From positions 172,127,165 through 172,191,164 of the forward strand of contig OY821521.1 in assembly GCA_963682025.1 (NCBI GenBank): a stretch of 64,000 bases of DNA, read 5' to 3'. This document shows, in pieces, positions 1 through 12,365 of the stretch; position 1 is the stretch's first letter, and the number at the start of each line of letters is the position of its first letter. The notes beneath the pieces were generated by a model. It worked only from the letters and a program-made list of their open reading frames with translations. It was not told the DNA's origin and ran no database searches. Source of the DNA: Cordilura impudica. Its lineage: Eukaryota; Arthropoda; Insecta; Diptera; Scathophagidae. The translations under genes were made by a program, and so were the position numbers.

Positions 1-20
1 TTTAAATATATTTATTTAAA

Positions 21-411
21 CTAGCGGATTCCAGCACTCGAAATTCGAGCGCCAGTTCTGGGAAATTTTATTTTTTTAAGACCCTAATCAATTTTAGCCA
101 TTTCGCAATGCAATACTTTTTAAATATCGATTATTGTCGTTATTGGTTTATGTCCAAAATTATTTTTCAATTCAACACAATTATGATTGTGAATGAAGAA
201 AACAAACTTATAAACATATTAACAAATTTAATAAACAGACACATAGCAGTGTATAATTTTATGTATGTGTAAAAAATTTAAAAATGTACAAATCTGATGG
301 ACAGCTAAAGAGAAATACCTTTCAGATAAGATACGTTTGGTCAAAATCGGGAGAAAACTGTTAAACAAATCAGCGGTCACAAGAAATCACTTTGCCTATT
401 AATATTATAGA
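21..411 (-). mobile_element. Helitron-like element, family A (copy 1)
   Basis: Non-autonomous rolling-circle type element with no coding capacity. Read on the minus strand it begins TCTATAATATTAAT and ends with a palindromic hairpin (TCGAATTTCGA) about 10 nt before a terminal CTAG. The flanks are A at the 5' side and T at the 3' side, as expected for Helitron insertion between A and T without target duplication. At least six other copies in the window share both ends. Confidence 0.8.
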
Positions 412-1566
412 TATATCTCTAGGTACCATATTGTAGCGTACAAAAAATCATTGTCATAATATAGATTATCCGTTAACATATTTTCACATTATCTCTTATA
501 AATGTTAACCACTTTAATATTTTAAGAAAAGAAAAATGAGAACATGCCAACTAAGTTATTTAAGAAACAGTAATTTATTATTTTAATTAATATTTTAATT
601 ATGTAAATTTACGCATTAACACGTTTAGATAATAACGGCAAACAAAAAACCCCTTTTCAACCATAAACAGTATGTTAAGCAGAATAAAGTTGGTGAGAAA
701 AAACACTTGGCTACTTTTGGGGGTTGGCATCATTTCTGATGTACTAAATGGAAATGCAACTCTGCATGAAATGTTTCAAAATTGTAAAATTTTGAAATTT
801 GTTAAGTTCTAGATTATATAGTTTGTATTTTCAGTGTCTGAGCAACATAGTTCGTAGTATTTTTAATACGAGCATTTAACTGGTTTGTCTTTTTCTTTAC
901 AACTCGCTGTATAATGGTGCCTCATGTCAAGTTCTGCATTTCTAATTCATTTTAATTAAGTTGTGTACAAATTAACCGCGAGATTAAAGGTTGTCAGGTT
1001 ATAAGTACTTATTATAAGTATATACAAACTGGATTGTTTTTTATTTTGTTTTTGTTTTGCCTACACATGCATATTTGTATTGGTAACTGCTGGTGAACGA
1101 GTGTGTACAGAATATTGTGTTTTTGGGTTAAACTACAGTGATATTTTGCATAGTAATGAGGTAATTATCTTACAAATTTATGTCAAAATTTATTAATGTA
1201 ATTAAATGAAAAAAAGCATTGTTATAATGTTTATCAGTATACGTGCAATAACAATCGTTAATCAAAATATACATATAAAAGGAGTTTAAGGATAACAATG
1301 TGACCTTAAAATAATGGACTAAAAACATGAACAAATTTAGGCAATTAAAAAAAGTAATGAAGAAAAAGCATTTTCGATTAAACATAGTATATAAATATGT
1401 ATTTGCCCAAATATACAAGGTTTTTTCAGAATTTCAATCATTGATCTTTGAATTCCTTTATTATTACACCATCCACACCAGTGTGCCTAGGCTAGCTGTT
1501 GATCCACGATGCCCTTGCAGAAAATAGTACTTAGAAATTAGATAAAGAGCTAACTGACACTGTGGA
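412..1566. other. Intergenic, nothing recognised
   Basis: AT-rich sequence. Only short open frames without family signatures are seen, and no repeat ends were recognised. Confidence 0.5.
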
Positions 1567-1803
1567 AATAAAAATAATAAAGCCCCAGGATTAGATGGAA
1601 TTAGCAGTAGAATTTTGAAAAACATGCTTGATCCAATTTTTAAAACTCTCAACAACATTTCTAATTGGTGTCTACAAAATGGCGATTTTTCATCCAGTTT
1701 TATAAAAGCAAAAGTCATAAGTTTATAAAAGGAGCAAAGATCCTAAGCTACCCACTAGTTATCGTTCCATTAGTATTCTAAATTTATTAGACAAAGTTTT
1801 CCA
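1567..1803 (+). pseudogene. LINE reverse transcriptase fragment
   Basis: A conceptual plus-strand reading gives NKAPGLDGISSRILK, then about 25 residues further AKVISL. After a frameshift near 1727 it continues KDPKLPTSYRSISILN. This is the N-terminal fingers region of non-LTR retrotransposon reverse transcriptases (pattern KAPG.DG...W..A.V.PL.K..KDP....YRPISLLN). The fragment is short and frameshifted and ends shortly before a Helitron, so it is a dead relic. The clade cannot be set from this piece. A minus-strand open frame covering it is an antisense shadow. Confidence 0.7.
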
Positions 1804-1867
1804 AAAAAATAACATCTTAAATAAAGAATTTTTTTATTTGTTAGACTTGAAGTCATTTTTCAGACAC

Positions 1868-2211
1868 ATTTATAATATTAATAGGCAAGGCGATTTCTTG
1901 TGACCGAAGTAAGTTTCACAGTTTCACCCCGATTTTGACAACAAATTTATCATTTGAAAGGTATTTCTTCTTAGCTATTACCCAGATATACAGATTTTCA
2001 TCGTCTGGCATATTTTTTTGGAGTTATGATCGTTTAAAGTTGCTACTAACACATACATTAAATTATACAATGCTATGTGGGTGTTTATTAAATTTGTTAA
2101 TGTGTTGATTTTGTTTTCTTCATTTAAAATGAGTTGAATTGGGAAGCACACCTTTAGTGTATTTATTAAATAAAAAAATAAAATTTCCTAGAATTTGCAC
2201 TCGAATTTCGC
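1868..2211 (+). mobile_element. Helitron-like element, family A, 3' end lost
   Basis: Starts TTTATAATATTAATAGG (a one-base change from the TCTATAATATT end) and runs colinear with other family A copies to ACTCGAATTTCG. There the second hairpin arm and CTAG are replaced by a TTAA microsatellite. Confidence 0.7.
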
Positions 2212-2275
2212 AATTAATTAATTAATTAATTAATTAATTAATTATTTTATTTTATTAATTAATTAATTAATTAAT
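2212..2275. repeat. (TTAA)n microsatellite
   Basis: Two runs of TTAATTAATTAA separated by TTTTATTTTA, starting exactly at the broken 3' hairpin of the adjacent Helitron. Confidence 0.9.
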
Positions 2276-3072
2276 ACTGTAATTAATATGCAAATTTTTA
2301 ATTTTGGTGCATGGTAGAGAAGAAGAAAGCATATATTTCAAAAATAACTACACTGAATTTCTTAGTCGGACCGGTTTCTGGCATTTCAGCCTTCATCGGC
2401 GATTGATTGAAAATTGTGATAATTGTTATGTAATAATTGAATAGATTGTTTCTATATGAAATTTTTCTACTCAAGGCTACCGTGAGGTTTCAACCTGCGT
2501 CCTTTTTGTTTCATTAGTTTAAAGTTAATAAAAAATTTTAAATAAAAACTTAATATTTCGTTAGACATAAAAACAAAACGCATCTTATCTTATACAAACC
2601 TATGGCACACGAATCGGATGACATTTGTCTGAAACTGGAGATCAAATGAAATAAAACTGCATTATTTCATTTTGTGATCAAAGAATTGATTAAAAGAATT
2701 AAATTTTTTCTTTTTTCTTATACAAAAAAAAATATTTTTAATCTTAGAAGTTTTTGTTGGGCAAAAACTGATGAATTTCATTTCAATGTGTAATTCGTTC
2801 CAAATAAAATCGCTAATAATAACCTTCACCTCTTTAGTTCTTCTATTATCCTGGTTTTGCGGTTAAAAGATTTGAACATCAAATACATTTTCCTAAAAAG
2901 GTTTCCTCAGTTAGTGGTTAAAACAAAATTTTTGTGTTACGGTTTTATTTTTTTTTTTCCAAAACCTAAAAGTCGTTTCTTTCATCTCTTTTCGTTCATA
3001 ATACACGTGATTATGTTACAGTGGGCTGTGTTTAATGAAGTGTCGATTTAATCCAAAAAATAAATATTGAAA
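2276..3072. other. Intergenic, nothing recognised
   Basis: AT-rich and without recognisable genes or repeat ends. A 64-codon open frame at 2857-3051 is dominated by Phe, Ile and Leu from T-rich sequence and is not supported as a gene. Confidence 0.4.
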
Positions 3073-3424
3073 CTAGCAGATTCCAGCCCTCGAAATTCGA
3101 GTGCAAATTCTAGGATATTTTATTTTTTCATTAAATAATGACCCTAAAAGTATGCTAATCAATTATAGATAATTCGCAAATCAACACAACACATCAACAA
3201 AGTTAATAAACGCACACATAGTATTGTATAATTTTATGTATGTGTTAGTAGCAACTTTAAATGCAATTTACTCAAAATAAAAGAAAAAATTTAAAAATCT
3301 GTAAATCTGCAAAACGGCTAAAAAGAAATGCCTTTCAAATAATATACGTTTGGTAAAAATTGGGATAAAACGGTAGAACAAAACATCGGTCACAAGAAAT
3401 CGCCTAGCCTATTAATATTATAGA
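3073..3424 (-). mobile_element. Helitron-like element, family A (copy 3)
   Basis: The minus strand begins TCTATAATATTAATAGG and ends with the CTCGAATTTCGAG hairpin and CTAG. The interior matches the copies at 4739 and 12554, including GTTGCTACTAACACATAC and a GATTAGCATAC motif. Confidence 0.85.
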
Positions 3425-3439
3425 TATATTATTCGTCAG

Positions 3440-4270
3440 ATATATTTCGATAAGTTATTACACTTCAATGAAATCAGGTTTTGTTGAACATTGATGAAAA
3501 TTGGACTGGATTGCTAGTAACATAAAATGTAATGTAACTGGCCCCTAGTGGGTCAGTAACATAAGCTTCAGTCGGTGTATAATCTGTACATCTTTTGATT
3601 ATGCAGTGCTGAAGAAGATTTTATTATTAACAATTTGATATAAGTATTACACTTGTATCGAATTAGTTTTATGTTGAATATTTTTACCAAAACTAGTTCT
3701 ATAGACTTAATATTAGTAACTTTATTCTCATTTGGTGGATCAAGTGGGTCAATTGGTGTAATTTTTGATTATGTAGTTTCGTAGATGACCTTATTACGAC
3801 AAATTTCAGTTATCACTCTTATATAGGGTGAACATTTTTTTGACTACTTTGATCCCAAAAGAAATTGGTTTTTGGGGGGGTCAGTAAAACATATCTCATT
3901 TGATGGAGCAAGTATAGCAATCGGTGTATATTTTTATTAAACAATTTTTTAAGCACATTATTCCCATTAATTTGAGGTATCACTCTTGTATGGAGTGAAC
4001 AATTTGTTAAACACTTTAATCCAAAAACTAACTGATCACAGCTGGTCGGTAACAAAAATAACGGACAGTGTAGCAAGTACGTCAATCGGGGTAAATTTTA
4101 TGTAATTTTTGATAATACAGTTTGAACATTATTACGTTTAATTTGAGGTATCAATATTGTATGGAATCAACATTTTGTTAAACTTTTTTTTATCAAAAAA
4201 GTAACTGGTCACTCTCGGTCACTAACAATAATCTTAGTCGATGGAGCAAATGGGCCAATCCGCTTTATAA
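3440..4270. repeat. Degenerate ~170 bp tandem repeat, about 5 units
   Basis: Five staggered copies of a block like GTATCACTCTTGTATGG...GTGAACA..TTTGTTAAAC..TT..ATCC are seen near 3454, 3645, 3810, 3975 and 4147. Most are followed by a GGTC..TAACA block and by a GTCAATCGGTGTA-like block. The period is about 165-190 bp and units are strongly diverged. The open frame at 3819-4085 is a by-product of the repeat. Confidence 0.75.
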
Positions 4271-4312
4271 GGTTATTATATCTTATGTTTAAAGTCATTT
4301 TCTTAAATCTAT

Positions 4313-5240
4313 TTCCATAATATTAATAAGCAAGGCGATTTCTAGTGACCATATATAAAAGTTGTTGTTAATAACCGATTTTGACCAAACATACCTCATT
4401 TGAAAGGTATTTCTTTTTAGCTGTCCACCAGATTTACAGATTTGCAACGTGTGGAGTAATGTTCATTTAATGCTCATTGCTACTAACACATACATAAAAC
4501 ACATACTGTGTGTATGTGTGCTTATTATAAATATCAAACACCCTGTGTTAATTGTGAATTGTGTAAAATTGATTAGCATACCTTTAGGCTCCTTTAAAAT
4601 TATTTATTAACAAACCCATTTATATGTCTTCTGTATGTTCATCAAATATTTATGATGAAATTAGATGAATTTTATTTAAAAAGTGTTGAATTATGAATTG
4701 GCTAAAATTGATTAGCATACTTTTAGGCTCTTAGAAAATCTATAATATTAATAGGCTAGGCGATTTCTTGTGACCGATGTTTTGTTCTACCGTTTTTTCC
4801 CGATTTTGACCAAACGTATATTATTTTAAAGGTATTTCTTTTTGGCCGTTTTGCAGATTTACAGATTTTTAAATTTTTTCCTTTATTTTGAGTAAATTGC
4901 ATTTAAAGTTGCTACTAACACATACTTAAAATTATACAATGCTATGTGTATGTTTATTAAATTTGTTATGTGTTTGTAATAAAAATGAGTTTGTTTTTTG
5001 TGTTGATTTGTGGATTGGCTATAGTTGATTAGCATACCTTTAGGGTCTTTATTTAATGAAAAAATAAACTTTCCTAGAATCTTCACTCGAATTTCGAGGG
5101 CTGGCATCTGCTAGTTATTTATAAATAAAAAATACTATATATTAGTCTTATATTTATATAAGTTTAATATCATTTAAAATGAAATAAAATAAAAATTTCC
5201 TAGAATTTGCACCCGAATATCGAGTGCTGGACTCTGCTAG
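4313..5240 (+). mobile_element. Helitron-like element, family A, split by a younger copy
   Basis: The left part begins near CCATAATATTAATAAGC. It runs past two partial copies of the GATTAGCATAC(C/T)TTTAGGCTC motif and stops at 4738. The right part resumes at 5115 and ends with the hairpin ATATCGAGTGCTGG and CTAG at 5237-5240. A complete family A element (4739-5114) sits inside it. The left part seems to contain an internal duplication (the motif occurs near 4570 and 4710). Confidence 0.7.
4739..5114 (+). mobile_element. Helitron-like element, family A, nested copy
   Basis: Complete 376 bp copy: TCTATAATATTAATAGGCTA at the 5' end, CTCGAATTTCGAG hairpin then CTAG at 5111-5114, flanked by A and T. 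It interrupts the older family A copy. The open frame at 4883-5107 lies antisense within the element and is repeated in other copies, so it is not a gene. Confidence 0.85.
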
Positions 5241-6390
5241 TATGTACTTATAAAACAAAGTCGTTTTAGTTACACCATTTATAAGTCAAGAACGGCTGGA
5301 CCGATCTTAGTGATTTTTGATTTGCTGACTTCGTCTCCACCCCGAATGGCAGAATAACTATTAAAATATTTGAAAAATTTACGAAAAAATAAGTGGGCGT
5401 GGCATCTACATACAAAGTGATTATTCAAAAGCACATATCTCGAATACTATAAAGGGAGAGCTTTTCAAATTTGTGTGACGTCATCTGTTATTAATATTAG
5501 TAGCCATACTCTGACTCAACTGGATCTGATAAATCGCCGTAAATTTCCCTTAATTCATTGAATATCAGAGAGGTTTTCAAATTTGAGCGAGGCCATTTGT
5601 TATTTTTAAAAAAGATGTAGTAGTGAATTTTCTAAATGAATTTTCGAAACTTAAATGCTCCACAATCGTTATCATGAAAATATTGGGTAACATTATTGAA
5701 TCGACAATTATCAATGGCAAATTCAAATGAGAGCTTCTTATATTGCTAAGAATCACGATGACTCCAACAGATTGTCCAATCGCATTTAAATCATACAATT
5801 CTGCGGCACACTGTGGCCGAAATTTTGTTTTCATTGGCCAAAAGTCTAATTTATTTTTGTCACCGATTTTTTAAATTTTAACCCCATTTTTTTAGCTATT
5901 ATATCCAAATTAATGTAGCCAAAAAATTAGGTTGAACTGTTGCTAATTGTGGGCGTGGCATGCTGTCAAACTCAACTGTTGTTTTAATTTCAGAAAAAGG
6001 TGATTTTTTTTTTTTAACCAAAAATAAATGGTTACTGCTCGCAAGTTATCGTCGATAATGACCTGCGGTCTTCTTTACAAGGTTGGTAGGATTGCAGTCT
6101 TTAGTTATTGTACGTGGTCACAACCCTACCGTTTAATATTAGGGGATGCTCTGAAATATTTATTAAACTACCATATTTGTATCAAATTTCAACTTTATGC
6201 GAATAGAACTTCTGGGGAACAAAGGGGAACAAGGAACATATACCACCCAGAGAAAGGTGAAAGTGTCCTCTTTAACCCTATATATACTTTTGCACCGTGA
6301 TGATCCGCGGGTAGAACACTTTTTTCATTTTATTGAAATTACTCAAAAAAAATTTCAAACCACGATAATTTAAACAGCGCTATAAGTATA
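5241..6390. other. Intergenic with a GTGGGCGTGGC-type repeat fragment
   Basis: 5250-5600 holds a fragment of the repeat family found at 34965-41380: GTGGGCGTGGCATCTACATACAAAGT, TATCTCGAATACTATAA, GACGTCATCTGTTATTA and a second GGGCGTGGCATG near 5949. The rest is unrecognised. Open frames at 5577-5834 (-) and 6028-6300 (+) lack family signatures. Confidence 0.5.
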
Positions 6391-7125
6391 TAATACAAGT
6401 ATACCGATCGATTCAGAATCACTTTTTGAGTCGATTTAGCAATGTCCGTCCGTCCGTCTATGTGTCCACGTAAACCTTGTAATCAAACTACAGGTCGCGA
6501 ATATGAATATATTTTGATGAAATTTGGTATATAAGCTTCTTTCGGCCATAGCATGAACGCTATTGAATCGGTTCATGTTCAGACCTAGTCCCCATACAAA
6601 TGACCCCTATGAAATCGACATAAATTGCCATAAGATCCAAACTTATATGATAGTTTGGATCTTATGGCAAATTGGGTTTATATGTTTTATTACATCCATT
6701 AATCAGTAGTGGGGCCCTATATATTAATCAGTAGTCCAAAAATAATCCCTATAGCACAATTTTTAGTCATAGGCCCCATATAGACCTGCATCCCTATTTT
6801 CACTTAAATCTATCAAAAATCAAAAAATATTGGAGAGATTTTTCTCATATATATACATATACATATATTTTTTGAAAATATAAGTGACGTTACCGAATAT
6901 AGTCAGGATTGGTCTATTTTTCGACCTAGTCCCCATAATATAAACATATGCATCCGATATGAACTTTTTCATATCTGCAGCCAAAAAAATTAATAAAAAT
7001 CCCACTCAAATTTGGTTTATGCTTATTTTCTCTTTCAATTAGTTGGACATAAGAGATAGAGTCTCTAAACGCATAGTATAGGGTATCGTATAGTAGGTCT
7101 AGACCGACTATATTATTCTTGTTTT
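6391..7125 (+). mobile_element. DINE-1/mini-me-like Helentron (5' truncated)
   Basis: Matches the other DINE-like copies from TATACCGATCGATTCAGAATC through the GTCCGTCCGTC tract to GGTCTAGACCGACTATA and CTTGTTTT at 7125. The TATACCC 5' end is missing. Structure (proto-microsatellite, 3' hairpin, CTTGTTTT end) agrees with the known dipteran DINE-1/INE-1/mini-me elements. Non-coding; small open frames within it recur antisense in other copies. Confidence 0.8.
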
Positions 7126-7256
7126 CAAGAGGTTTTTTTACCCACATATGTGTAAAATTTTTAAATAAGTAAAAAAGATTCAAAAAATAAAAACCCTTAT
7201 TTTCATATCAAAATCAGAATCATTGCGCTAATGTTCAGCAGATTTAGTTTGCAAAA

Positions 7257-7480
7257 ATTGACAAATTTGACAGCAAAAAAATTACAAATTTTTCTGTAGT
7301 AATAGCAAGACTATTAGATAATATTACTAACGTTTTTTAAGTGTAAATATTCTTTGAGTGTTAACAAATTTGCAAATTTGACAGCAAAAATTTGTAATTC
7401 TTCAGTAGTAATAGCAAAATTTCCAGTTGATTTTACTTTTTTTTTAGTGTAAAAATTTTTCCCAGTGTAAACATTAAAAA
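7257..7480. repeat. Two-copy ~115 bp tandem repeat
   Basis: AATTTGACAGCAAAAA...GTAGTAATAGCAA...TTTTTTAGTGTAAA occurs twice, from 7257 and from about 7373. The second copy continues into T-rich sequence. Confidence 0.6.
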
Positions 7481-7959
7481 AATTCCATTATTACAAAAAA
7501 TGCTTGTAATTATTTTTAAAATCCAAATACGACATTTTTTAATAAATAAAAAAAATATAAAAAACCCATATTTCACGCTGAAAGTTAAAAAATATGAAAA
7601 ATTCAATTTTGACCTAGAATTTCTTAAAAAGTACTCAATCAATTTTAATGAAATTAGTTCAACTAAATATCTACCCACTAGAAAAAAGAAATACTGAAAT
7701 ATTTTGATCGGTTCAAAAGATTTTTGGCCAATGAAAAACATGGATTTGAAAAATTCACGCTTCGGTTAGGTTCAGAGTTGGTAAGACAAACAATCTGAGA
7801 AATACTTTAGGCCACACTAGCTTATTCAAAAATTTCAACGAAAACTTTACGCTAGATCAGGCAAATCGGCCACTGTGCGTTGGCTCCATAATAAATTATT
7901 ATTTAATAATATTAAACGAATAAAGTATTTTGTGAAACGAAATTAAATTTATTAAATTG
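7481..7959. other. Unrecognised AT-rich sequence
   Basis: Open frames on both strands (7500-7697 +, 7433-7741 -) overlap each other and consist mostly of Lys, Phe, Ile and Asn, as expected by chance in AT-rich DNA. No family was recognised. Confidence 0.4.
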
Positions 7960-8109
7960 AAAATAAAATCTGACTTTAAAATAACATATTGAGTTTCATT
8001 TCATTCCTATTGCAAAAATTCCAGCCGTAATTGAAATATGTACATATCAAAACAAATCTTGTGATAAAATAATTATTTTCGGCAGAACAACGTTTGCCGG
8101 GTCAGCTTG
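7960..8109 (+). mobile_element. Helitron 3' end fragment
   Basis: Ends with the hairpin CGGCAGAACAACGTTTGCCG followed by GGTCAGCTTG. This is the 3' terminus type also found at 27989-27992 (GCCGGGTCCAGCTAG) and widespread in insect Helitrons. The terminal CTAG is mutated to CTTG. The upstream boundary is uncertain. Confidence 0.55.
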
Positions 8110-8333
8110 TAAAAAAATTAAAATCAATTGATAAAATCCGATTCACAAGTTATCTGTCAATTAATTGAATGTGTTACTAACAATAACATGAGTGTTAGAG
8201 AATATATGTATATACTGTTTAAAAGCAAGGGTTGCCAGACGAAGTGAATTTTTTGGTAAAATCTACGGGAAATATTTTTTTATTAAGTTTTCTTAAGCTT
8301 TATCCTGTAAAGCTATAAGAAAAATAATAAGAA

Positions 8334-8738
8334 CTAATATAGCCCAGCACTCGAAATTGGAGAGCAAATTCTAGGAAATATTATTTTTCCTTCAATTTTT
8401 TTTCCAATGTTTTTTAATCTATGTATATATGTACCTATATATAAAATTTATGAATATTTAAGGTATGTTAATCAATTTTACCAATTTACAATTCAACACA
8501 GAGCGTCTGATATACATATAATTTAAATCACTCGTATTAACAGGGTGTAACGAATTATTATAAATATTTTATTTTTATTTTATTCAATATAGTTTTAAGA
8601 CAGATTAAACACAAATTTTATCATTATCAGCTTCTCCTCCATATGAACTATAACTATGCTAATTTTCACACTCCTCCGTGACCGCATATTGCTTAAAAAG
8701 GGAACTAAAAAAATTACCTTCACGTATTAATATATAGA
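8334..8738 (-). mobile_element. Helitron-like element, family B (copy 1)
   Basis: The minus strand starts TCTATATATTAATACGTG and carries CACGGAGGAGTGTGAAAATT and CATATGGAGGAGAAGCTGA. It ends with the CTCGAATTTCGAG-type hairpin (mutated here) and CTAG (here TTAG). Family B shares the 3' end with family A but has a different 5' end and interior. No coding capacity. Confidence 0.75.
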
Positions 8739-9109
8739 TTTGACAAATATTAAAAAGAAATATATTTAAAATGCTTGAAGTTTTTAATCAGAAAGTTTTT
8801 CAACAAAACAAATATTTCGAATTCATCAAAATTTATACAAAAATTATAAATTATGAAAAGTTAAACTTTTTATGTGGACATTGCTCTGCAAGCCCAAATT
8901 TAATGTTCTTAAAAGGCTTAATTCTAAAGTGTTGCAAAACAAAATAAGCATATCTGATTATTTGTATTTTTATTAAAGTCTATAAATATTTATTTAATTT
9001 TTAATTAATAATTGGGTACTTTTTTAAGATAATATTTTTTTATATTAATATTTTTCTTTCGTATTGCTGATTTTTTGTTTTTATTTCTGGATAATTAAAA
9101 AAAAAATCA

Positions 9110-9821
9110 TGTGAGTCCGATCGCAGGGGAGATGTGTAAACATCTGTTAATTAAAGATTTTTTTTATAGCACTTTCTTAAAATCAAACAGAAAGCGTATC
9201 ACTTATAGCAATCAACTGCAGGGGCTCTGTTAATATAAAAATATTTATTATTATTTATTACTTTAACCGGTTAATTTTTAATTTTTCGTTTTTCATTTTT
9301 AATTTTTTTTTTTAATTTTTCATTTTTTATTTTTAATTTTTCATTTTTTAATTTTAATTTTTCATTTTTTATTTTTCATTTTTCATTTTTTAATTTTAAT
9401 TTTTCATTTTTTATTTTTAATTTTTCATTTTGCATTTTTTATTTTTCATTCTTAATTTTTTTCTTCATTTTTCATTTTCCAATTTTTATGTTTCTTTTTT
9501 CACTTTTCATTTTTTATTTTTCAATTTTCATTTTTTATTTTTAATTTTTTATTTTTCATTTTTTATTTTTCATTTTTAATTTTTTATTTTTCATTTTTTA
9601 TATTTAATTTTTTATTTTTCATTTTTCATTTTTTATTTTTCATTTTTAATTTTTTATTTTTCATTTTTTTTCATTTTTTATTTTTAATTTTCAAACAGGT
9701 TATAATATCATAATTTTTTCACCAGTACAATCACATTTTGTCTTACGACTCACATGTTACGCTTACATGTTACGCTGTTTTTGAAATTTACCCCCCTGCG
9801 CGTATAGATGTTTACACATCA
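9110..9821. mobile_element. Foldback/MITE-like element, family D (copy 1)
   Basis: Bounded by GATGTGTAAACATCT (9131-9145) and its exact inverse AGATGTTTACACATC (9806-9820), preceded by ATGTGAGTCCGATCGC. The copy at 61363-61736 shares both ends and interior blocks such as AAATCAAACAGAAAGCG and ATTTACCCCCCTGCGCG. This copy is enlarged by a T-rich array at 9278-9700. Confidence 0.65.
9278..9700. repeat. T-rich array (TTTTTCATTTTTTATTTTTAA)n
   Basis: Imperfect alternation of TTTTTCA, TTTTTTA and TTTTTAA words. Its reverse complement is the same vocabulary as the AAAATGAAAAATTAAAAATG array inside the Helentron at 51677-54216. Confidence 0.85.
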
Positions 9822-10019
9822 AAAAGTGTGGCAATATTTATCTAAACTAATAGGATAAGTGGAGTATACCGATACATACACACTCGTTAATCAAATGCTA
9901 CAAACATAACGGCCACAACAACAAAAACAATTGTAGCTATCACACACAAATTACTGATGGTTCGTTTAACGTAAAAAAAAATACAATAGCAACATAGAAA
10001 CGTTTTTAGTTTCATTAAA

Positions 10020-10290
10020 ATCTCGGGACCTAATTAACCGATTTTGCTCTTTTTAAAAAGTAACCTGTTCAGGATGTCAGTGAATCTTTATCAATAAAAA
10101 TGAGCAACCCAGCTGGCCTGTTAAGAGTGTAATATTGATTTTCATAGACGGAGAGACGGACATCGTTGTATAAACTCCGCTTGTTATAGTGATCAAAAAT
10201 ATATATATATATTATGGGTCCAGATTTTTTTTCTTCTAATTATTACAAACGGAATGACAAACTTATATATGATCTCTACACACTTTACCT
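10020..10290 (-). mobile_element. Helentron (mini-me-like) fragment
   Basis: On the minus strand AAGTTTGTCATTCCGTTTGTAA is followed by an (AT)n tract, ATAACAAGCGGAGTTTATAC and GATGTCCGTCTCTCCGTCT. This order (5' block, TA microsatellite, GTCY microsatellite) is that of the dipteran mini-me elements and matches the 5' part of the copy at 51677. The ends are not identified. Confidence 0.55.
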
Positions 10291-11206
10291 TTCCCATACA
10301 AAACTTAAACGATTTAACAATATTTCAAAAATTCAACCCACCCTACTTTGAACTTAGTATGTTATGGCAACTCATCCGGTTTGTCATATCCTGGCTACAA
10401 AAAATAAGGAAGATTACTATAGTAACATGACTTTATCTACCGATGTCAATGCCAATTTATAACAATGTGTGTAAATGCAAAAACGAAAAAACTTTAACAA
10501 CAACTACAAAAATAGTACAGAAAATAAATCCTAAATAACAATTGTTGCAAGATGATGCTGTACGAAATGTATTGTACGAGTAGATTTATTCAACACATGC
10601 AGCAGCAACAATAACAACAACAGCAAAAACCATGTTGGCTATAAACTTAATTGTTCACTTGAATACGAATTTCCGGTTTTACGGAATAAAAATGTTGTTC
10701 ATATGCCGTTAAAATTGTCATTTCGTATGTAACATTACCAGAAGTTATATATTTGGTGGATCTCCGAGTGTTTTTATTGTAATATTAATAGGGCACAAAT
10801 GACATAATATCTTAGAGCGGATCTATAAATCCGTGATTTTTTGAATGAAGGACATTTTTTTAAGCACTTTATCCTACATATCCCAAATTTTTGTATACCT
10901 TCCAAATCATAGGATTACTCAAGGTTCTCAATATAGACATTTGTTTGATCAATGGTTTCATCTTTGAAGTAAAAAATCTTTCCGGCGAATCAATTTTTTA
11001 GGTTTGGAAACATAAAATAGTAACTGGCTGCCAAATCCTGGAATTTTGCCTTTGTATACAGTTGTAAGCAAAATAAAAAATGAAACGCTGGGTTATATGA
11101 TCATTAAGTATGTCTCTTTGAAAATAACGGTAGCCAATTCACCTTATTTTAACTAAGAATAATATTTTGTTGCGTAGCCATTATTTGTTACAATCGAAGG
11201 CATGGA
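10291..11206. other. Intergenic
   Basis: No gene recognised. There is a CAGCAGCAACAATAACAAC stretch at about 10608. Sequence at 11087-11135 resembles, inverted, that at 28097-28150 (ACCGTTATTTT...AATGATCATAT), possibly an old Tc1-like relic. Confidence 0.4.
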
Positions 11207-12365
11207 ATCAATGTTCGATTTTCAAAATTAGGAGGACAAAACCCCAAAAATTAATTATAAAAAAGAAAAAAACGGACCTCCCTATCTTAAAAAGGAATAT
11301 CCATTTAAGTTTTTTTTCATTGGTTTTAGTTGGAATTTAATATTGTAAGCATTAAGAATTATAGGCAAAGGTTACAAAAGAAAAACAATTAATTTCGCTC
11401 GAATATAACTCTAAGTTTGGAAGTCAATTAATAGTTCCCTGTGTTATATATTTGAAAAGTGTCTTTTTTATTAAGATTATTACTATTTTTTAAGTAAACA
11501 CTATAAAGCTTATACTTATTTAAACAAAGTTTACTTTATTGTAAATAAATATATATAATAAACCCATTTTGAAATTATTTGAAAGAAGAAGAAAAAATCC
11601 GTGGACAAAAACTTCTACTGGCATTAGATGCCGCTTATCTAGTTATCGCTTTGAAATCTTTGGACCTTGCTTTAAGAGAAATATAAAAAAGTTTTTACCC
11701 GAAACTGCCTCCGCTGAGAAATTTTTTTCAATCAACATGGCGTCTTCCACTATTTCTCTTAACGAACTTTTTCACGTATGGCTATCCACTGTCAAGAAAG
11801 CCTGAATCGATCATATAGTCGACTTTATTTCATCGAATTTCGTTGGATATACAATATGATAAATTTAAGTCTTTTAATATCAATATATGCAGGAAATTCC
11901 AAAAAAGATGGATAAAGGCTAATAGAACAAAACCTCGATTCCTCCATGATAATAACGATTGGGTAGCTGTTTTAATAGATTTTTCTTTTTTTACAATAAA
12001 TTCTGCACAACAAAAATTGCTGTGGGCAGGCCAAAAAAAAAATAAGTTTGAAGATTGTAGCCACAGGAGCAAGAGAAGGAAAGTAACAGAGTTGACTAGT
12101 ACCGTGGATAATGATCAGCTGGTGATGACAGTTGAAATAAAAATGCGATCCGCTGGAAAGCGTAATTCAGTTGGATTAGTAAAAGAATTAGCTTTAGCTT
12201 TACCACAAAGAGGTAGTGCCATAAAAAAAACTTAGATCAAAAACTGATGAAGGAAAAGGTCTTTCAGCGGTCTTTTCTGAAGTTTTGGAGTTTGGCTTGT
12301 CACCTTTACATTCTTGGATAAGCTTTATGGAGTATTTACTACAGATAGCTTACAGGATGGATATA

